A stretch of DNA of 64,000 bases from Earliella scabrosa (GCA_022605405.1 JABYQQ010000001.1:5022001-5086000), one strand, 5' to 3'; shown: positions 11,755-23,437, counted from the stretch's first letter. The notes: generated by a model from the sequence alone, not told the origin. A program made the numbers and translations.

Positions 11755-12922
11755 ATGAGTGAATGCACACTGCATTGAATCCGCACGTACTGTTCTTGAG
11801 GTAATAGCGGTCCTTGCGCAGTGCTCATTAGACGGGATGAGTGCACGTATGGTGGAGGGAAGAAAATAAACCGTGGGAAATCGGTCAGAGGCGAACGGCG
11901 TAAAGTTCGATGTGTCGCTCGGCCCGAATCATCCGGTAGCAACCTCATGGAGGACGGTCCGGGTGAGGACCCCAGCTCTGCCTGTCGCACTCAGCTCGCC
12001 GCTACACCCGATGCGAGTTGGTAGTTCCGTCGGTCACACCGACGTCTTTCCTGCGCAACTCCAGGCAGCGCCCGGGTTATCCTGGTACTCAAGACACTTA
12101 CTAGATCAGCGCCCAATCACCTATCTCGGTCCTCAATGCAGACCAGGCTTTGCGTAGTGAGCTAGTCAGAGCAACTCCCGATTGCAGTGACTGATCAAGG
12201 TAACTGAGGCTCGAATGGATGAACGCCTTGCGTTGACGCAGTCGTTTCGAGTTGCTGCGGGGCGGTCGACCAGTGGACAGCAGCACGCGTCGCCCACAAC
12301 AACAATCTCCCAGCAGAGAGGGGACGTGGAGATGAGATGAAAACGCACGGATAACGACCAGCTGAAAGGACAAGTGTCTTTGTGACGCACGAAGAACGCA
12401 TGTCAGTGAGAATGCTGTATGTAGGCGACCGAGGACATATCAATCAACTCTACTTCAACAATTGAATCCGGATTGCTGTTGTTGGTGTCTTTCAAGCTGA
12501 CCACACGATGCAACTCCGATGTTAGTTAGGCTAGTTGCCCCACCATGCCTCGGAAGCCTTCTGTCTACAACAATACGCGGGGTGTGTCGACGGAAACATA
12601 CACCAGTTCAAGTTGACGAAGCTGACTGTGTTGCTTGGACACGCAGGTGAGCGCGTTTCACCCTGAACCGAGCGTGGCTCGCTGAGATCCGCTAACGGCC
12701 CTTGCCGTCTGCTGATGAGCTGAGCAGCCGAAGAGGTTTGTGTCCTACAGGGGAGGGCTCCGCTTGAGTCCGCATCAAATCTGCTTCATCGACGGCGCTC
12801 AACTTATCCATAGGCCGCGAACATACACGTCTGGGCTAGTACTGATGTTATACAACACAGTCCGCGGCGTCAGCGTCTCCCTTCCATCCTGTCCCGTCGG
12901 ACCGGCGCCCCTTTCACAGCAA
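11755..12922. other. intergenic, no gene recognised
   Basis: Frames at 12101-12443 minus and 11821-12157 plus show no domain. The stretch likely contains the promoter of copy D and the 3' end of copy B. Confidence 0.4.
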
Positions 12923-14115
12923 CTACAAACTCAACCGTCGCTGCCCCCGCCTCCACTTCTTTCGCCGCTCTTCGTTACTCTGCTCGAAGCGGTCCAACAG
13001 ACGACGATGGAGTGTGGGGAAGAAGATCGTCCCTCCCACGAACACTGACGGCATCGATATCATACCCCGAGGAACCACCCCGCCTTGCTGCGCGCAGTTG
13101 CCGTCGCACGACTGTGAGCTCCACATTCTCCACGCAGCCATGACGCCAAAAGGCGCCACGGCTAGGACTCGGGCATTCCTCGAATCTCCCCGAAGAGGAT
13201 CGAAGAACACCACCATCGCCCCCCTGTCCCCGAAGTGGCGACCCTGGTCTGGACAGATAAACAGCTCCGCGAGACAGCGGAAGGTCCCCAGAGGAGGGTC
13301 GGGGATCGCGCGATGCATGTATGCGTGGAGTTGCGTGGGTTCATGAACCAAGTCGTACCCGGCTTCGATCAGCCTCGCCATGGTGACGTATTCTTCGTCG
13401 GCAAGCGTCGAGACGCGCAGGTCGGACACCAGCGCGTGCTTGCTAAAGGTGAGGCGGGGGTACGCGCACCCGAAGGAGAACTCCCCGACAAAGTTCATCA
13501 AAGCAGTGCACCACGAACGCGCCAGCACCGAACATGGGCTGACGCCGAAAGCTTCGTAGACATGGATGATCCTTCCCCGCGACGTCTTGAAGGTCTCCCG
13601 CCGGCTGATGTCACGGGTGTGGGCGTACGCTGGTGTCATCGAGCAGGATCCCGTCCAGTCCACATGTGCAGCGATGGCGCTGGAGTGCCTCATGCGGTCC
13701 ATCAGTAGGTTGAACGTGGAGTTGTTGACGAAGATGTCCATCCGGCCGGGAGAGAAGCCGTCACCCTGCAGCAGAAGGCTGAGCGCGAACTCGCCGCCTA
13801 TGATCGCGCCGCACTCCGTCAGGACGCGGAGCAGGCCGTGCGTGCACGGAACGAAGACCCCGACTGCGCCATGGAGCTCCGCCTTGAGAATCCGCACACT
13901 CTGCAGGTACGTCGTGCGACATGCCGCGCGCCATGCGACCAGAGTGGGGAGGTCCATCTCTTGGATGATGGCAAGACAGATGTCATCGTTCACACTGTAT
14001 GAAGAATACCAGGTGAGGATTGCTCGCGTCAAAACTACGGGCTGCATCGTGCTCACCCGATGTCACGTCTATCCACTCTGACACAGTCTTCGGGTAATTC
14101 AACGCTGAAATTCAT
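12923..14115 (-). CDS. F-box-like/NTase-fold protein, long type (copy B)
   Basis: Exon 1 (14115..14057, MNFSVELPEDCVRVDRRDIG) and exon 2 (13994..12923), joined over a 62-nt intron, give 376 aa. The F-box-like segment is NDDICLAIIQEMDLPTLVAW followed by RAACRTTY. The NTase-like core begins GAIIGGEFALSLLLQG. Only one acid of the D-x-D pair remains (RMDIFVNN), and the third site reads RIIHVYEAF, so catalysis looks lost. The family signature SFGCAYPRLTFSKHALVSDL is strong, as are CPDQGRHFGDRGAMVVFFDP and APFGVMAAWRMW. The C-terminal tail is basic (ERRKKWRRGQRR). It pairs by position, orientation and motifs with the gene at 29017 in the right arm. Confidence 0.7.
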
Positions 14116-14706
14116 GTCTACGATCTGTAACGTCACCCGTCAGCACATACTTTCACAACTCGGACGCCAGCTACGTACTGTGTGTTGGGGTTTGGGTGCT
14201 GTGTGGCGTTCTGCGGCTACAAACGAGCTCATCCTTCTACTTATGAACTGTTGAAGGTGCCGACTATTCTGCGGCGTCGGCGGCATGTCCGCTACTGCTT
14301 CGCGAATCCTCCACTGATCAGGTGGAACGCGATTGCCTGCTGACCAGCAGGTCAGCAGCACAGGACATCTTTGACAGACCACGACTGACTGTCACAGGAC
14401 ACGATCGTGGACAACTCCCGGTCCGATGCCGGACGGGGCTCGCGATGATCTGCCTGTTCACGCGTCCCGCAACGCGCGCTCCGATTCGTCGTCGGAATCG
14501 CACGGTCGCCCATCCGGCCTTCGACGCTGTCGGGTGTTCGCGGGAGAACTGAGGTGTATGTCAGTGACCACAATGTAACACCGCCGACCTATTGGTGTCT
14601 GACTGGATATATTTTCGTCACAGCACAGCACCGACATCGGCGGGTCCGCCGAATGAAGAAACAATCGCAGCGCGGTTCCAGAGCTTGTCCTAGTACATAT
14701 TGCAGC
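14116..14706. other. intergenic with a short palindrome
   Basis: No gene recognised. An inverted repeat CTGCTGACC...GGTCAGCAG lies at about 14337-14358. Confidence 0.35.
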
Positions 14707-15574
14707 CTAACTCTGCGTACTGGATTCAGATAGATGTGCAAGGTATACCCGGACATGCTCCACGTCATCCGTCTCCATATTGAGGTACCGACGACGATGC
14801 GGCCCTGCCGCTTTCAGCACAAGCACAGCGTCCGTGTATTGCCATTCCGACTCTGACGGGTTTGTGACCGTCCGCTCTCCGGTACGAAGTTTGCCGTGGA
14901 ATACATGCAAGGGGTTAAGGAGCAACTGCATGTGCGCGCCGAACAGCAAGACTCTGCGTCGAGTGACCGCATGGAAAAACCGAGTGAGGTCCGGAATTTC
15001 CTTCGTGCCGCCGCTGGTTATGACCTCCTGCAGAATCCGCACCTGCGTGAACCCGCTCGGCTCTTTCATCTAGAGTTCAACACAGCTACGTCATGTAAGA
15101 ATGCGCGTGCACTCACCGGTGGGTTGAGGAGTAAACACTCCTGTTATGTAGAAGGAAGTCATGTCCGCCGCGTCCCTCATATGCATCGAGCTTGTGAGGT
15201 CTTCCCATGCGCTCAGAGGGCTTCGTGTCGTACGTGCCGGAATATCAGCCGCTTCCATCCGCTGGCTGTCACAGTCCCAGCGGTGGCGAGGCCAATGCTG
15301 TTTACACGACAAGTCAGCGGCGGAGGAGGATAGGGATACGGGAGCATCCACCCACTTCCAGAAAATGCTGTGGAGAGCAATACGCCGGTCCAGTGCGGCA
15401 GCGATTGCAGGTGAAAATAGTAGCTGCGCCGCATACTGCGCAGGCAGGGAGATCCACGTTGCGCAAGTACGCGGTGTATTGAGGAAGAAGAGCTGCGACT
15501 GCGACGGATGTGCTGTCTTCTGTAGCACGGGGGGCGTTGTGGCGACTGTTGCTCGTAGTGCAGTCAGACTCCAT
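14707..15574 (-). CDS. MYND-type zinc-finger protein (left copy)
   Basis: The gene starts at 15574. The finger begins ACAVCGAATIFTCNRC, continues AYCSPQHFLE, and after an intron ends HWPRHRWDC. This is C-x2-C-x7-C-x2-C, then YC-x3-H and H-x3-C: a MYND finger with His where the usual YCxxxC has Cys. MYND fingers mediate protein-protein contacts. After a second intron (donor uncertain, either GGA/gtgttt or a nearby gtgagt) the C-terminal part carries DLTRFFHAVTRRRVLLFGAH and YLNMETDDVEHVRVYLAHLS. These align with FFQRRCGRAFIQFGRG and YVDVETADISDIREYFVHFS in the right-arm MYND gene at 26575, so both halves are paralogous. The partner is unknown. Confidence 0.7.
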
Positions 15575-15604
15575 GGCTCACGAACGCTGCGCCGCCCGGA
15601 CTGC

Positions 15605-15612
15605 CTATATAT
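15605..15612 (-). promoter_or_regulatory. TATA-like box upstream of the left MYND gene
   Basis: On the minus strand ATATATAG lies about 31-38 nt before the ATG at 15574, so the transcription start would be very close to the start codon. Confidence 0.35.
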
Positions 15613-15838
15613 CGTCCATACTGCTTCCGACGTGCACTGTTCTATCGGCCGGCCTCATGCCGGAGCCGTCTTGGTCAGCACTCATTCCGCGTACAGTAAC
15701 ACTATAGTACATTCCGTACACAGGCTGGGTTAGAGCATCCAGCCTACCTTCCATCTCTCCGTCTCCGCGTACTCCTTGCCACCTGTTTCCTGTATCTGAA
15801 GTGAGCATAGAACCATCAAATATGCGGCAACCACGCAC

Positions 15839-16994
15839 CTAACGAGATCTGGCCCTCCGAATGCTGCTTGGCTTAACTAGTAACCGGCCGCGGCTGCTGC
15901 TCTCCGTTGGAAGGCGAGACCAGGCGCGATCGGAGAATCGGTCTGGCACAAACACGAAGGCACTAGACACCAACCATTCGTGCAATACGGTGTCACGAAC
16001 GTCGCACAACGCCGCGCATTCAAATGACGTCGAGAGGCGCCACGCGACCATTGGCCCATATGGTGGAATGCAGGAGGTACGGACAAGTCGGCCACTACAG
16101 CCGACTGGATCCACCAGGCCCACAAGAGACCCTGCATCACCAAAGAACCGGCCCTGCATGGGGCAGAGGTACCAACGGGCCGTGCAGAAGTGCGAGTTCG
16201 GTCGCGTGGGTAGAGCAGTGGGAGGGAACGGTCGGAACTCTTCCCAGGCAGTCGGACTAATCGCGAAGGAGAACCCCGCACGACACAGTGCTCCGAACAC
16301 CTCGTGATCGTCGAAGTCCATGCGAAGAAGTCGGAGATCGGAGAATATGGCCCGGCGGCGTAAGGTTAGGAGGGGATAGGCGCACCCGAAGGTATGCTCG
16401 GTAACGAACGTTGCGAGGGCTGAGAGTGGAGACCGGACAAGTGGGGCACACGCCGTTCCCTTCGCACCGCCGTATATCACGGCCCGGCGGCCATTGTCGA
16501 GATAGAGGACCGTTTTGGCAACGACGTCGCGTTCGAACTTGACGTACCGCGCCACTGGCATCTCTTCCTGGTTCCGGATGGACCGTGCATTGCGCGTGCA
16601 GGTGAGAAGTCGATCGACGAGTTGGCGGTAGCAAGGGAACGGAACATAGATCTGAAGGATGTTGGAGGAGAGCGATAGGTCCCGCAACACAAATGCCAGC
16701 GCCAGTGTCCCTCCAACCACTGCACGGAACTCCGTCAGGTTCCTCAGCAGTGCGTCGGGATACCGAAAGAATCGTCGCAAGGCAGCTGTCAAGGTACGCC
16801 GCATACTGTCCGTTGCCTCGTGGTACAGCGCGCGACAACATGCCCGCCATGCCAGCAGCGACACAACGTCCATATCGTCCGCTACCATCGCACCAATCTC
16901 GACAGGCATCCTGCATAAACAGCGAAAATGAGATTCATACTGCACACTAGATCTTGTCAACTACGGACCTGGAAGCATAACAGTACACGGGCAT
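15839..16994 (-). CDS. F-box-like/NTase-fold protein, long type (copy C)
   Basis: Exon 1 (16994..16969, MPVYCYAS) and exon 2 (16910..15839) keep the frame and give 365 aa. The F-box-like segment is the clearest of the family: MPVEIGAMVADDMDVVSLLA, then WRACCRALY. The NTase-like core begins AVVGGTLALAFVL, but the acid pair is replaced (NILQIYVPF) and the third site reads RRAVIYGG, so it is a predicted pseudo-enzyme. The family signature is TFGCAYPLLTLRRRAIFSDL, with CPMQGRFFGDAGSLVGLVDP. It resembles copy A more than copy B (both have LQIY at the acid site and PDPF/PDRF near the C-terminus). It is next to the Helitron helicase on the same strand. Confidence 0.7.
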
Positions 16995-17473
16995 ACACGC
17001 TGCCTCACAATCCCGACGATAGTGCTTGAAGGAGGAAGAGGAAGCAACCTGAAACCATCGTCATATACAAGGCCGAACTCGCATGGCATTACTCAACTCA
17101 CCGTGTGCGTAACGTCGCTCTGCAGACGCGCTGCGCGCTGCAGTCGCAGTACTGCGGAGTGCTCACGGAGTCCGCGCGTCTTCTGTCGAGGTTTCATCGT
17201 CCCGACGGGAGGGGAGAAGGGAGAAGGAGGCTGCTAGCTCATCTTGCCGTAAGAGGAATCTGTTTATAAGTGCCAAACGAGCCGTTCGTGACCGTTCCGT
17301 CCCGCGTTGAGTGCATACAGTGCGTACCGGGTGAACTCCGAGCTGTCTCGTGTTCAGTTCCGGTCCGTAACGCTGCGGACGACCGTGATCCGTCGGTCTG
17401 TCTTCATTCGCTGACGTCTGCGGCTCCATCGGCTTCTGCTCTCGTGGCCGCAGTCTGTGGTGCACCTCCCTTG
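16995..17473. other. spacer that may contain the Helitron 3' terminus
   Basis: A TATA-like TTGTATATGA (minus strand, 17061-17070) lies about 70 nt upstream of copy C. If the helicase is part of a full Helitron, its 3' end (hairpin followed by CTRR) should lie here. A CTAG sits at 17233-17236, but I could not confirm a hairpin or an A/T insertion site. Confidence 0.35.
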
Positions 17474-20400
17474 TCAATCCTGCACAGTGTGGAAGTGTGC
17501 CGGATCTGAGTAGTATCGTGTTTTTGTCTCTCGATCGAGATGTTCCAACCGTTGAAGCTCGTCCCGTAGTTCCTGCTGTGGACGCTGATAGATCTTCTGC
17601 CTACGAAACGGTCTCAATACAGTCAGTCCGTCCAGGTTCCGAACGCGTGAAAGCATCACATACAGACCCTGTAAACTCTGAGCTGTCCACGGATCTACGA
17701 TGGCATTATCCAGCGATCGTCCCTGCGATTTATAATCTGTATAGCAATATGCAGGTAGCAACGGCAGCTGCGTTCGAGATACGCGAACCTTTTGTGCCGG
17801 TCTTGTACCCATCTTGGGCGTGCGCGTCCAACGGAAATAGTACTGCACTGGGAATATAGGCACTACGTCAGTATCGCCAGTACCACACACACGTCCTGCG
17901 CCTGGAATGTCCACATACACCACGATAGGATACCGTTTGCCTTCTACTTCTTCGTACCGGATGTCACAAACTGTGCCTACGGCACCGTTCACAACCTTGT
18001 TGATGAATGCAACATTTTCCTGCACCATGACTTTCATGCCCGGGAAGAGAGGAAGGAAGCCAGGTGCGCGCTCACTCTGGGAGGACGACAGAGTCCACAA
18101 GCGTTCACGATCTCGCCCGCCTGCAGGGGCACCGTTGGTCCGATCCCGTGCGTAGTAGCGATGGACATCCGCTCCTAGGAAATGCGCGTGGTGAGCAAGA
18201 ATGCGTCTATTCAGTAAGTCTCGTACCCGAGTACGCCCAACTATGACCGGGACGTCTTCGAACGCTGACGAGGGAGGGCTGCTGTGATTGCCGATGATAC
18301 GAGTCTGGAGTGTTGCAAAGTCATCTGCGTGTCCCTGGTGAAACGCCTGCTCACTTTCCCCCGCGCGCACCCTTGCAAGAAGCTCTGCATATGCTTGATC
18401 GCCGGATTGTCGCTGGTTCTTTCTCAGAAGCACCACCGTGCGTACCAGTCGCCAGAGATACGCGCCCTTAAGAGCATTGACCCCGTCTACCCGCATTGCG
18501 TCTCTGAGAGAAGGGTGAGTGACAAGATCGTGAGCGTACAGCGCACTGTCATGCACAGGTCTGAGTTGGCCGAAGTCACCGGTAAAGATCACGTGCATCC
18601 CACCGAACGGTAGATCTTCGGCCGACTCCGACGAGCCTCTCGCATGTTGCAGCCTGGCTGAAATATCATGCAGCAACACCGCCCCAATCATGGACACCTC
18701 GTCAATGATCAGGTATCTCACTCCCTTCCATTGTGCACTGAGCTCCTGCAGATTGACCCCTTCTCGATGTGGTAGCAGCAGCAAGGAGTGTATCGTAAAT
18801 CCTCCGATCAGAAGCGCGGCTGCTCCAGTCGGTGCAGCAATTTGCACCTCTGCGCGACGACCTAGTCGTTCAAACAACGTCAGAATTGCATTAACTACAT
18901 GGGATTTTCCGGTCCCTCCGACTCCCCCCACATACATGAGCAGTTGCTGTCCACCGTAGCATGCATGTCGCGCCACGATTTCAAACGCACGCCTTTGTTC
19001 TTCATTGGAAGCCAGTCCAAGCTCGGCGATGACTTCTTCCACGACGTTTGGAAGATTGCTTGAAGGCAGCGACTCCGTCTGCGAGGACGACGAGGCCACG
19101 TTGGGCTCTTCCGACAGCCTGCTGATCTGCACCACCGCATCACGATCGGTCCGTGGACGCACCCGACGCTCTGTATCCCGGGATGGAGCTACGGTGCGCT
19201 TGCGCTTCAAGACCTTCATTGCCGCCCGCTCTGCATCCAACCGGGCCCGCTCTTCGCTCCTCACTTCACGCGCGCTCCCGAATGATTCTGTTGTGTTCGT
19301 ACACCCGTCCTGCGCGTACCGCTGATCTAACGCTACTCGAGACGGCAGGGATATCAACTTGTCCAGCGTCCGTAGCAGGGCTCCCTCCTCATCCTCTGGA
19401 AGCTGTGGTAACATGGACGTGGCGTCGTCTGCGTCATCACCCGGATGTGGAGACATGTATCGCCGATCATCCTCCTCGGCCTCTTCACCGCCCTCCGGAC
19501 TTGCTCCGTCCTGCTCCTGCAGACGTCTCCTCGCCCTGCTCACCTTATCCCTTGCATCTTTACACTCAGAAAGAACATTCATGTTCTCGACGATGGTTGT
19601 GTGTATAGCGCTAAGCAGATGAGCTTGTCGATTGTAAGCTTCTATCCACGTTTCCTCCCTGACCTTGAGCTCCGCCGGCCGTCTCCAAGCTTTAAACAAC
19701 AACAGCACACTTTGCGCCCACTCTTCCCGCTCCTCGTCACTCCTGTCGCTCCTTGGAATGCGATCCCCAAGAATCACGGGGACCACCCACAGTACACGAC
19801 GACGCACGACGTGGGTGTTCCGTTGAGGGTGACCACGCATAAACTGACCTCGAACTTGCGCAGGCCGCCCTCTAGAAGGAGCCCCTTCTGCGTCGCCTAG
19901 TCGCGCGTTGACTCGACTGCTCTCCATCGACACTGTAATTTTCTCGGTCAGTCCAACATATTCATACAGACACATGGAGTTGAACGGTTCGGATTCTGGA
20001 CGGCATAGGTAATCATGCAGCTGATTGGATGCGGAGATGGAGCCTGCACCCAGTGTCAGCATCACTGTCTGTTCTTCCCCCTCTGCTTGGCCGGCCACAT
20101 CAATACCGTCCTCCATATTGTCCTCAGCGTCCATCATCTCTTCCTCCAACTCTGGACTGCTGCTGTGCGATCCCGTGCCGACACCCTCCACCGCGTCTTC
20201 GACATGCTGTCCACTGCTGACATCTGCGGACTGTCGAGGGCCTTCCCATTCAGAACGCGCTGACGTGAGCAGTCCATCCTGTACGTCATTCCGACGCATT
20301 TCCTCTGACTGTTCCTCCCGAGTTACCTCTGAAAGTGACGGAATGGGACACCAGAACTGTCTCACTACGCGGTGAAATGCGGCAAAATAGAGCAAACGAA

Positions 20401-23400
20401 ACCGATGACTGGCATAGTGGTCGCCGCCCCCCACCAGGTAGCTCATCACTTGCTGGTGAGAGACCTCCTGTCTCGACAGCATACTATTGATAACCATAAT
20501 GAGCGCTCCGGAATCCTCCCGCACACCCCATTCCTCCACATTTTTGTACTTCGTATCTGCCTTGGTTATTGCATATAGCAATGCTGCAAGCCCCAGATAA
20601 GCCGGGAGAGCACTCTTTGTAATGTAGTCTGTGATGTAATAAATAAGGGCCTTTGCGCCCTCCCCGGAACCGATATGTTTGATATCCATGTTGGATTGAA
20701 ACAGAAATGTTATCAGATCATTGTAGTTCGCTATACGTGGATGAAGGCGGCGAAGCAATATCGAACCTGTCTCATCATCCATAATTGTCTCTGGTCGTAC
20801 CGAGCCATCGATGCGCATCCGGCAATGCTGGTCTGTCCTGGCTTGACCTCGTCTGAGATACTTCCAGCATGTCTCCGTATGCTCGTGCCAGTTATACTGT
20901 TCCACGAGTTCATTCACGAACTCTGTATACATCAACTGGAACGCTGAAGGAGGCATATCACACACCCTCGGCGCAGACCTCGTCCCCGGATGCACGTATC
21001 CGTCAGCTTCGGAGAACCTGGGTCGAGGCAATGGAAACCCATCCGGCTCAGAAACAACGTGGTCGGTGCCAAGGAGCTCGCTTTTTATAAGACTTTCTAG
21101 CCAGACAAACATGTCCTGTTGAAACTGCTCGCTGTTGATCATCATGTCTCTCATCTTTTGGGGCGAAGGATGGCCCTTGATCCAGATCAGCATATGACAA
21201 TGGAGTGTGCCCCTAGCCTGCGCCTCCACAGTTCCATAGTATGCATCGCACGGACCCAGCACTCCTCGCTCAGAGCGTCCATGCCGAAGGACGATCTTAA
21301 TAAAGCTGGATATCATGAGGTGGAAGAACCGAGCGCATCCTCCCGGATTACGCGCTACCAACAACTTGCGCTCCCATTCTCCCAAAGGTTCTCCACCCGC
21401 AGCATCCGCCAGGTCGATGTTGTGACCACACAGAAGCCTGACTAGAGGGTTGTGAATATCAGAAGGATTAAGCGTCACGAAGAATGCTGGTGTACCCTTA
21501 TGATTGACTAGTGCGCGTATTTCATTCCGCATCTTGATTTTATACCCCGATGTTCCTGGTATGTCATGCAGCACCGCTCCCAGCCGGTTGATCAAGCTGA
21601 GTAGCCTACCTTCCTCCACCGTCTGAGCCTGATACGTTGGATTGCATTTAAACGTCTCGATCATGCGACCAAGTAGCGGTCGGTCAACAGCAAGCAATTC
21701 CTGCACTATCACGCGCTGTTGAGAAGCCTTCACTCTGAAATGCACTGAATCACATACTTGTTTCTTCTGCAGAATGTTATAATACACGAACGCGAAATCC
21801 GCGTCGCGCTCGAACGGGCTGTCGTAGACAGACAGCAGATATTTTAGCTGTTCCTCCATGGAAATCGTTCTCTGCCTGTGTGGATGATGAAAGCCCCCAA
21901 TACCCCACGGGTCGAGGTGGGGAAACATCCATGTCAGTAGACTGGGATTCTCGAAGTCGGGAATAAACCTGTCACCCGATTGTGACTGAATGAATCTTCC
22001 GCGGTTCAGACAGTGATCAACCGCCCTCATTTTCATATCCTGATATGCTACTGGCGTGTTATCCCCGCATGTGTAGCCGACATTCTCCATCAAGATGTCG
22101 GCTCCAGGGGGAGGTTCATCCACTTCGTCATTCCGAGCGGTGTAGCCTGCACTAATTCCCTGCAGCGCTTCGCTGTCAGGCAGGAAGCCCACACTCATCG
22201 CACACGGAAGTCCCTCGTCATCCGCCCCCGTCTCGCTGTCGAACAAGAGATCTAAGTTTCTTTGACTGAAACCGTGGAACTCAGTATCTCGAGCATAGTG
22301 TGGGTTCTCTCGCACTAGAAAGTCTATGATGGTCTTGACAGTTGACTTCCGAGCAAGTACCGGACTGAGTTTCCGGATTGTCTCCTTCGTGGGTCTACAG
22401 CTGCCCACGAACACCGCGCAGACGGTGTCGCGGATGACAGACGGAGAAGGCGGTAACACGCTATTCAGATGCGTAGAGTTCTGAGGCATCACGATCACAT
22501 TGCCCTTGACAAAACGCTGCGCAGCTGCACGGTCATACGCCGCGACGTCCTCATCGTCCAGCTCCGCGCGTTTCGTCTTCAGCTCAGTGAATCGATACGA
22601 GATCCGACTTCCGCGGGCTCGTGCCACCAGCAACCGGTCAAACTGAGTGCTGCGATCTAGCGCAGCCTTCACTTCACTCGGCAATGCCTCCTGACCGTAA
22701 TACAGCCAATTCGCCAGACTGAATTTTGGCATGCGTTTCTTCTCCACCAAATCTCGATGGCATTCATCGCAGACTCGGATGGCACCACGCTCCTCTCTGC
22801 TGCTCATCCCCTGGGGACACAACAGCGCGCGATCATACAGGTCGAACCGATACGTGGAAGGACGCGTGCGGGGATGGAGCGCGTCGTTGCGAAGAAGTCC
22901 TAGGTCTATCTCGGACAACTCCACAACGCGACTTCCGGATTCTTTTGTGTATCGAGCGCAAACCGCACACACAACCTGCCGGACGTTGGCAGTAGACATG
23001 CAGTCCTGCCACTCCGCAATGATCCCGTCCCGTAGCGTGCGGTCAACTTCGCGCAAAAACGGCATCGACGCTTGTGTAGCCTCCGCCTCGTCTTCACGCG
23101 CCTCCGCAGCCCGGTCGAGCACCACCTGCCTCCTGGGTACACGCAAGGTTGTGAATGTCAGCAACATGAGTGGACAGCTGTCAACGCATGCATGACTTAG
23201 CAGTTTTTCTTTCAGAGAGACCTTGTTATCCCGCGCCACGAGGTGAATTCCGTGCAGCCGCGCGACTTGACGCAAGTCCGCTGTTTTCCAGAAACTGTAC
23301 AGCGAAAACATTGAGTATAAAGAGACATTCACAATCACATCATCGCATTCGACATTCAACATGCTAACAGATGGTGTTTGGGCAGGGGTTGTGACGCACT

Positions 23401-23437
23401 TCAGGACATGCGTGCGGTCGAGTTCAAGCTCGGACAT
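17474..23437 (-). CDS. Helitron Rep/helicase polyprotein
   Basis: A single uninterrupted reading frame of 1987 codons from the first ATG (23437); the frame opens slightly further upstream, without an ATG. In order: a SAP-like segment near residue 55 (LRQVARLHGIHLVARDNKVS), paired CxxC motifs (VCAVCA and VCDECH) in a DUF6570-like region, and a Helitron-like Rep domain with HUH motif RGTLHCHMLIW near residue 745 and the paired tyrosines YYITDYITK near 932. An acidic linker follows, then a Pif1-type superfamily 1 helicase with Walker A GGVGGTGKSH (about 1507), Walker B LIIDEVSMIG (about 1577), FTGDFGQLRPV and a C-terminal TDYKSQGRSLDNA box (about 1909). Helitrons transpose by rolling-circle replication using these activities. 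All signature residues are present and there are no introns, unlike the intron-rich neighbours, suggesting a recently active copy. It sits exactly between the two inverted arms. Confidence 0.93.
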   Translation of the reverse strand: MSELELDRTHVLKCVTTPAQTPSVSMLNVECDDVIVNVSLYSMFSLYSFWKTADLRQVARLHGIHLVARDNKVSLKEKLLSHACVDSCPLMLLTFTTLRVPRRQVVLDRAAEAREDEAEATQASMPFLREVDRTLRDGIIAEWQDCMSTANVRQVVCAVCARYTKESGSRVVELSEIDLGLLRNDALHPRTRPSTYRFDLYDRALLCPQGMSSREERGAIRVCDECHRDLVEKKRMPKFSLANWLYYGQEALPSEVKAALDRSTQFDRLLVARARGSRISYRFTELKTKRAELDDEDVAAYDRAAAQRFVKGNVIVMPQNSTHLNSVLPPSPSVIRDTVCAVFVGSCRPTKETIRKLSPVLARKSTVKTIIDFLVRENPHYARDTEFHGFSQRNLDLLFDSETGADDEGLPCAMSVGFLPDSEALQGISAGYTARNDEVDEPPPGADILMENVGYTCGDNTPVAYQDMKMRAVDHCLNRGRFIQSQSGDRFIPDFENPSLLTWMFPHLDPWGIGGFHHPHRQRTISMEEQLKYLLSVYDSPFERDADFAFVYYNILQKKQVCDSVHFRVKASQQRVIVQELLAVDRPLLGRMIETFKCNPTYQAQTVEEGRLLSLINRLGAVLHDIPGTSGYKIKMRNEIRALVNHKGTPAFFVTLNPSDIHNPLVRLLCGHNIDLADAAGGEPLGEWERKLLVARNPGGCARFFHLMISSFIKIVLRHGRSERGVLGPCDAYYGTVEAQARGTLHCHMLIWIKGHPSPQKMRDMMINSEQFQQDMFVWLESLIKSELLGTDHVVSEPDGFPLPRPRFSEADGYVHPGTRSAPRVCDMPPSAFQLMYTEFVNELVEQYNWHEHTETCWKYLRRGQARTDQHCRMRIDGSVRPETIMDDETGSILLRRLHPRIANYNDLITFLFQSNMDIKHIGSGEGAKALIYYITDYITKSALPAYLGLAALLYAITKADTKYKNVEEWGVREDSGALIMVINSMLSRQEVSHQQVMSYLVGGGDHYASHRFRLLYFAAFHRVVRQFWCPIPSLSEVTREEQSEEMRRNDVQDGLLTSARSEWEGPRQSADVSSGQHVEDAVEGVGTGSHSSSPELEEEMMDAEDNMEDGIDVAGQAEGEEQTVMLTLGAGSISASNQLHDYLCRPESEPFNSMCLYEYVGLTEKITVSMESSRVNARLGDAEGAPSRGRPAQVRGQFMRGHPQRNTHVVRRRVLWVVPVILGDRIPRSDRSDEEREEWAQSVLLLFKAWRRPAELKVREETWIEAYNRQAHLLSAIHTTIVENMNVLSECKDARDKVSRARRRLQEQDGASPEGGEEAEEDDRRYMSPHPGDDADDATSMLPQLPEDEEGALLRTLDKLISLPSRVALDQRYAQDGCTNTTESFGSAREVRSEERARLDAERAAMKVLKRKRTVAPSRDTERRVRPRTDRDAVVQISRLSEEPNVASSSSQTESLPSSNLPNVVEEVIAELGLASNEEQRRAFEIVARHACYGGQQLLMYVGGVGGTGKSHVVNAILTLFERLGRRAEVQIAAPTGAAALLIGGFTIHSLLLLPHREGVNLQELSAQWKGVRYLIIDEVSMIGAVLLHDISARLQHARGSSESAEDLPFGGMHVIFTGDFGQLRPVHDSALYAHDLVTHPSLRDAMRVDGVNALKGAYLWRLVRTVVLLRKNQRQSGDQAYAELLARVRAGESEQAFHQGHADDFATLQTRIIGNHSSPPSSAFEDVPVIVGRTRVRDLLNRRILAHHAHFLGADVHRYYARDRTNGAPAGGRDRERLWTLSSSQSERAPGFLPLFPGMKVMVQENVAFINKVVNGAVGTVCDIRYEEVEGKRYPIVVYVDIPGAGRVCGTGDTDVVPIFPVQYYFRWTRTPKMGTRPAQKVRVSRTQLPLLPAYCYTDYKSQGRSLDNAIVDPWTAQSLQGLYVMLSRVRNLDGLTVLRPFRRQKIYQRPQQELRDELQRLEHLDRETKTRYYSDPAHFHTVQD

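Noticed and set aside
17233..17236. CTAG as the Helitron 3' terminus
   Set aside because: No convincing hairpin directly upstream, and the next base on the minus strand is C, not T.
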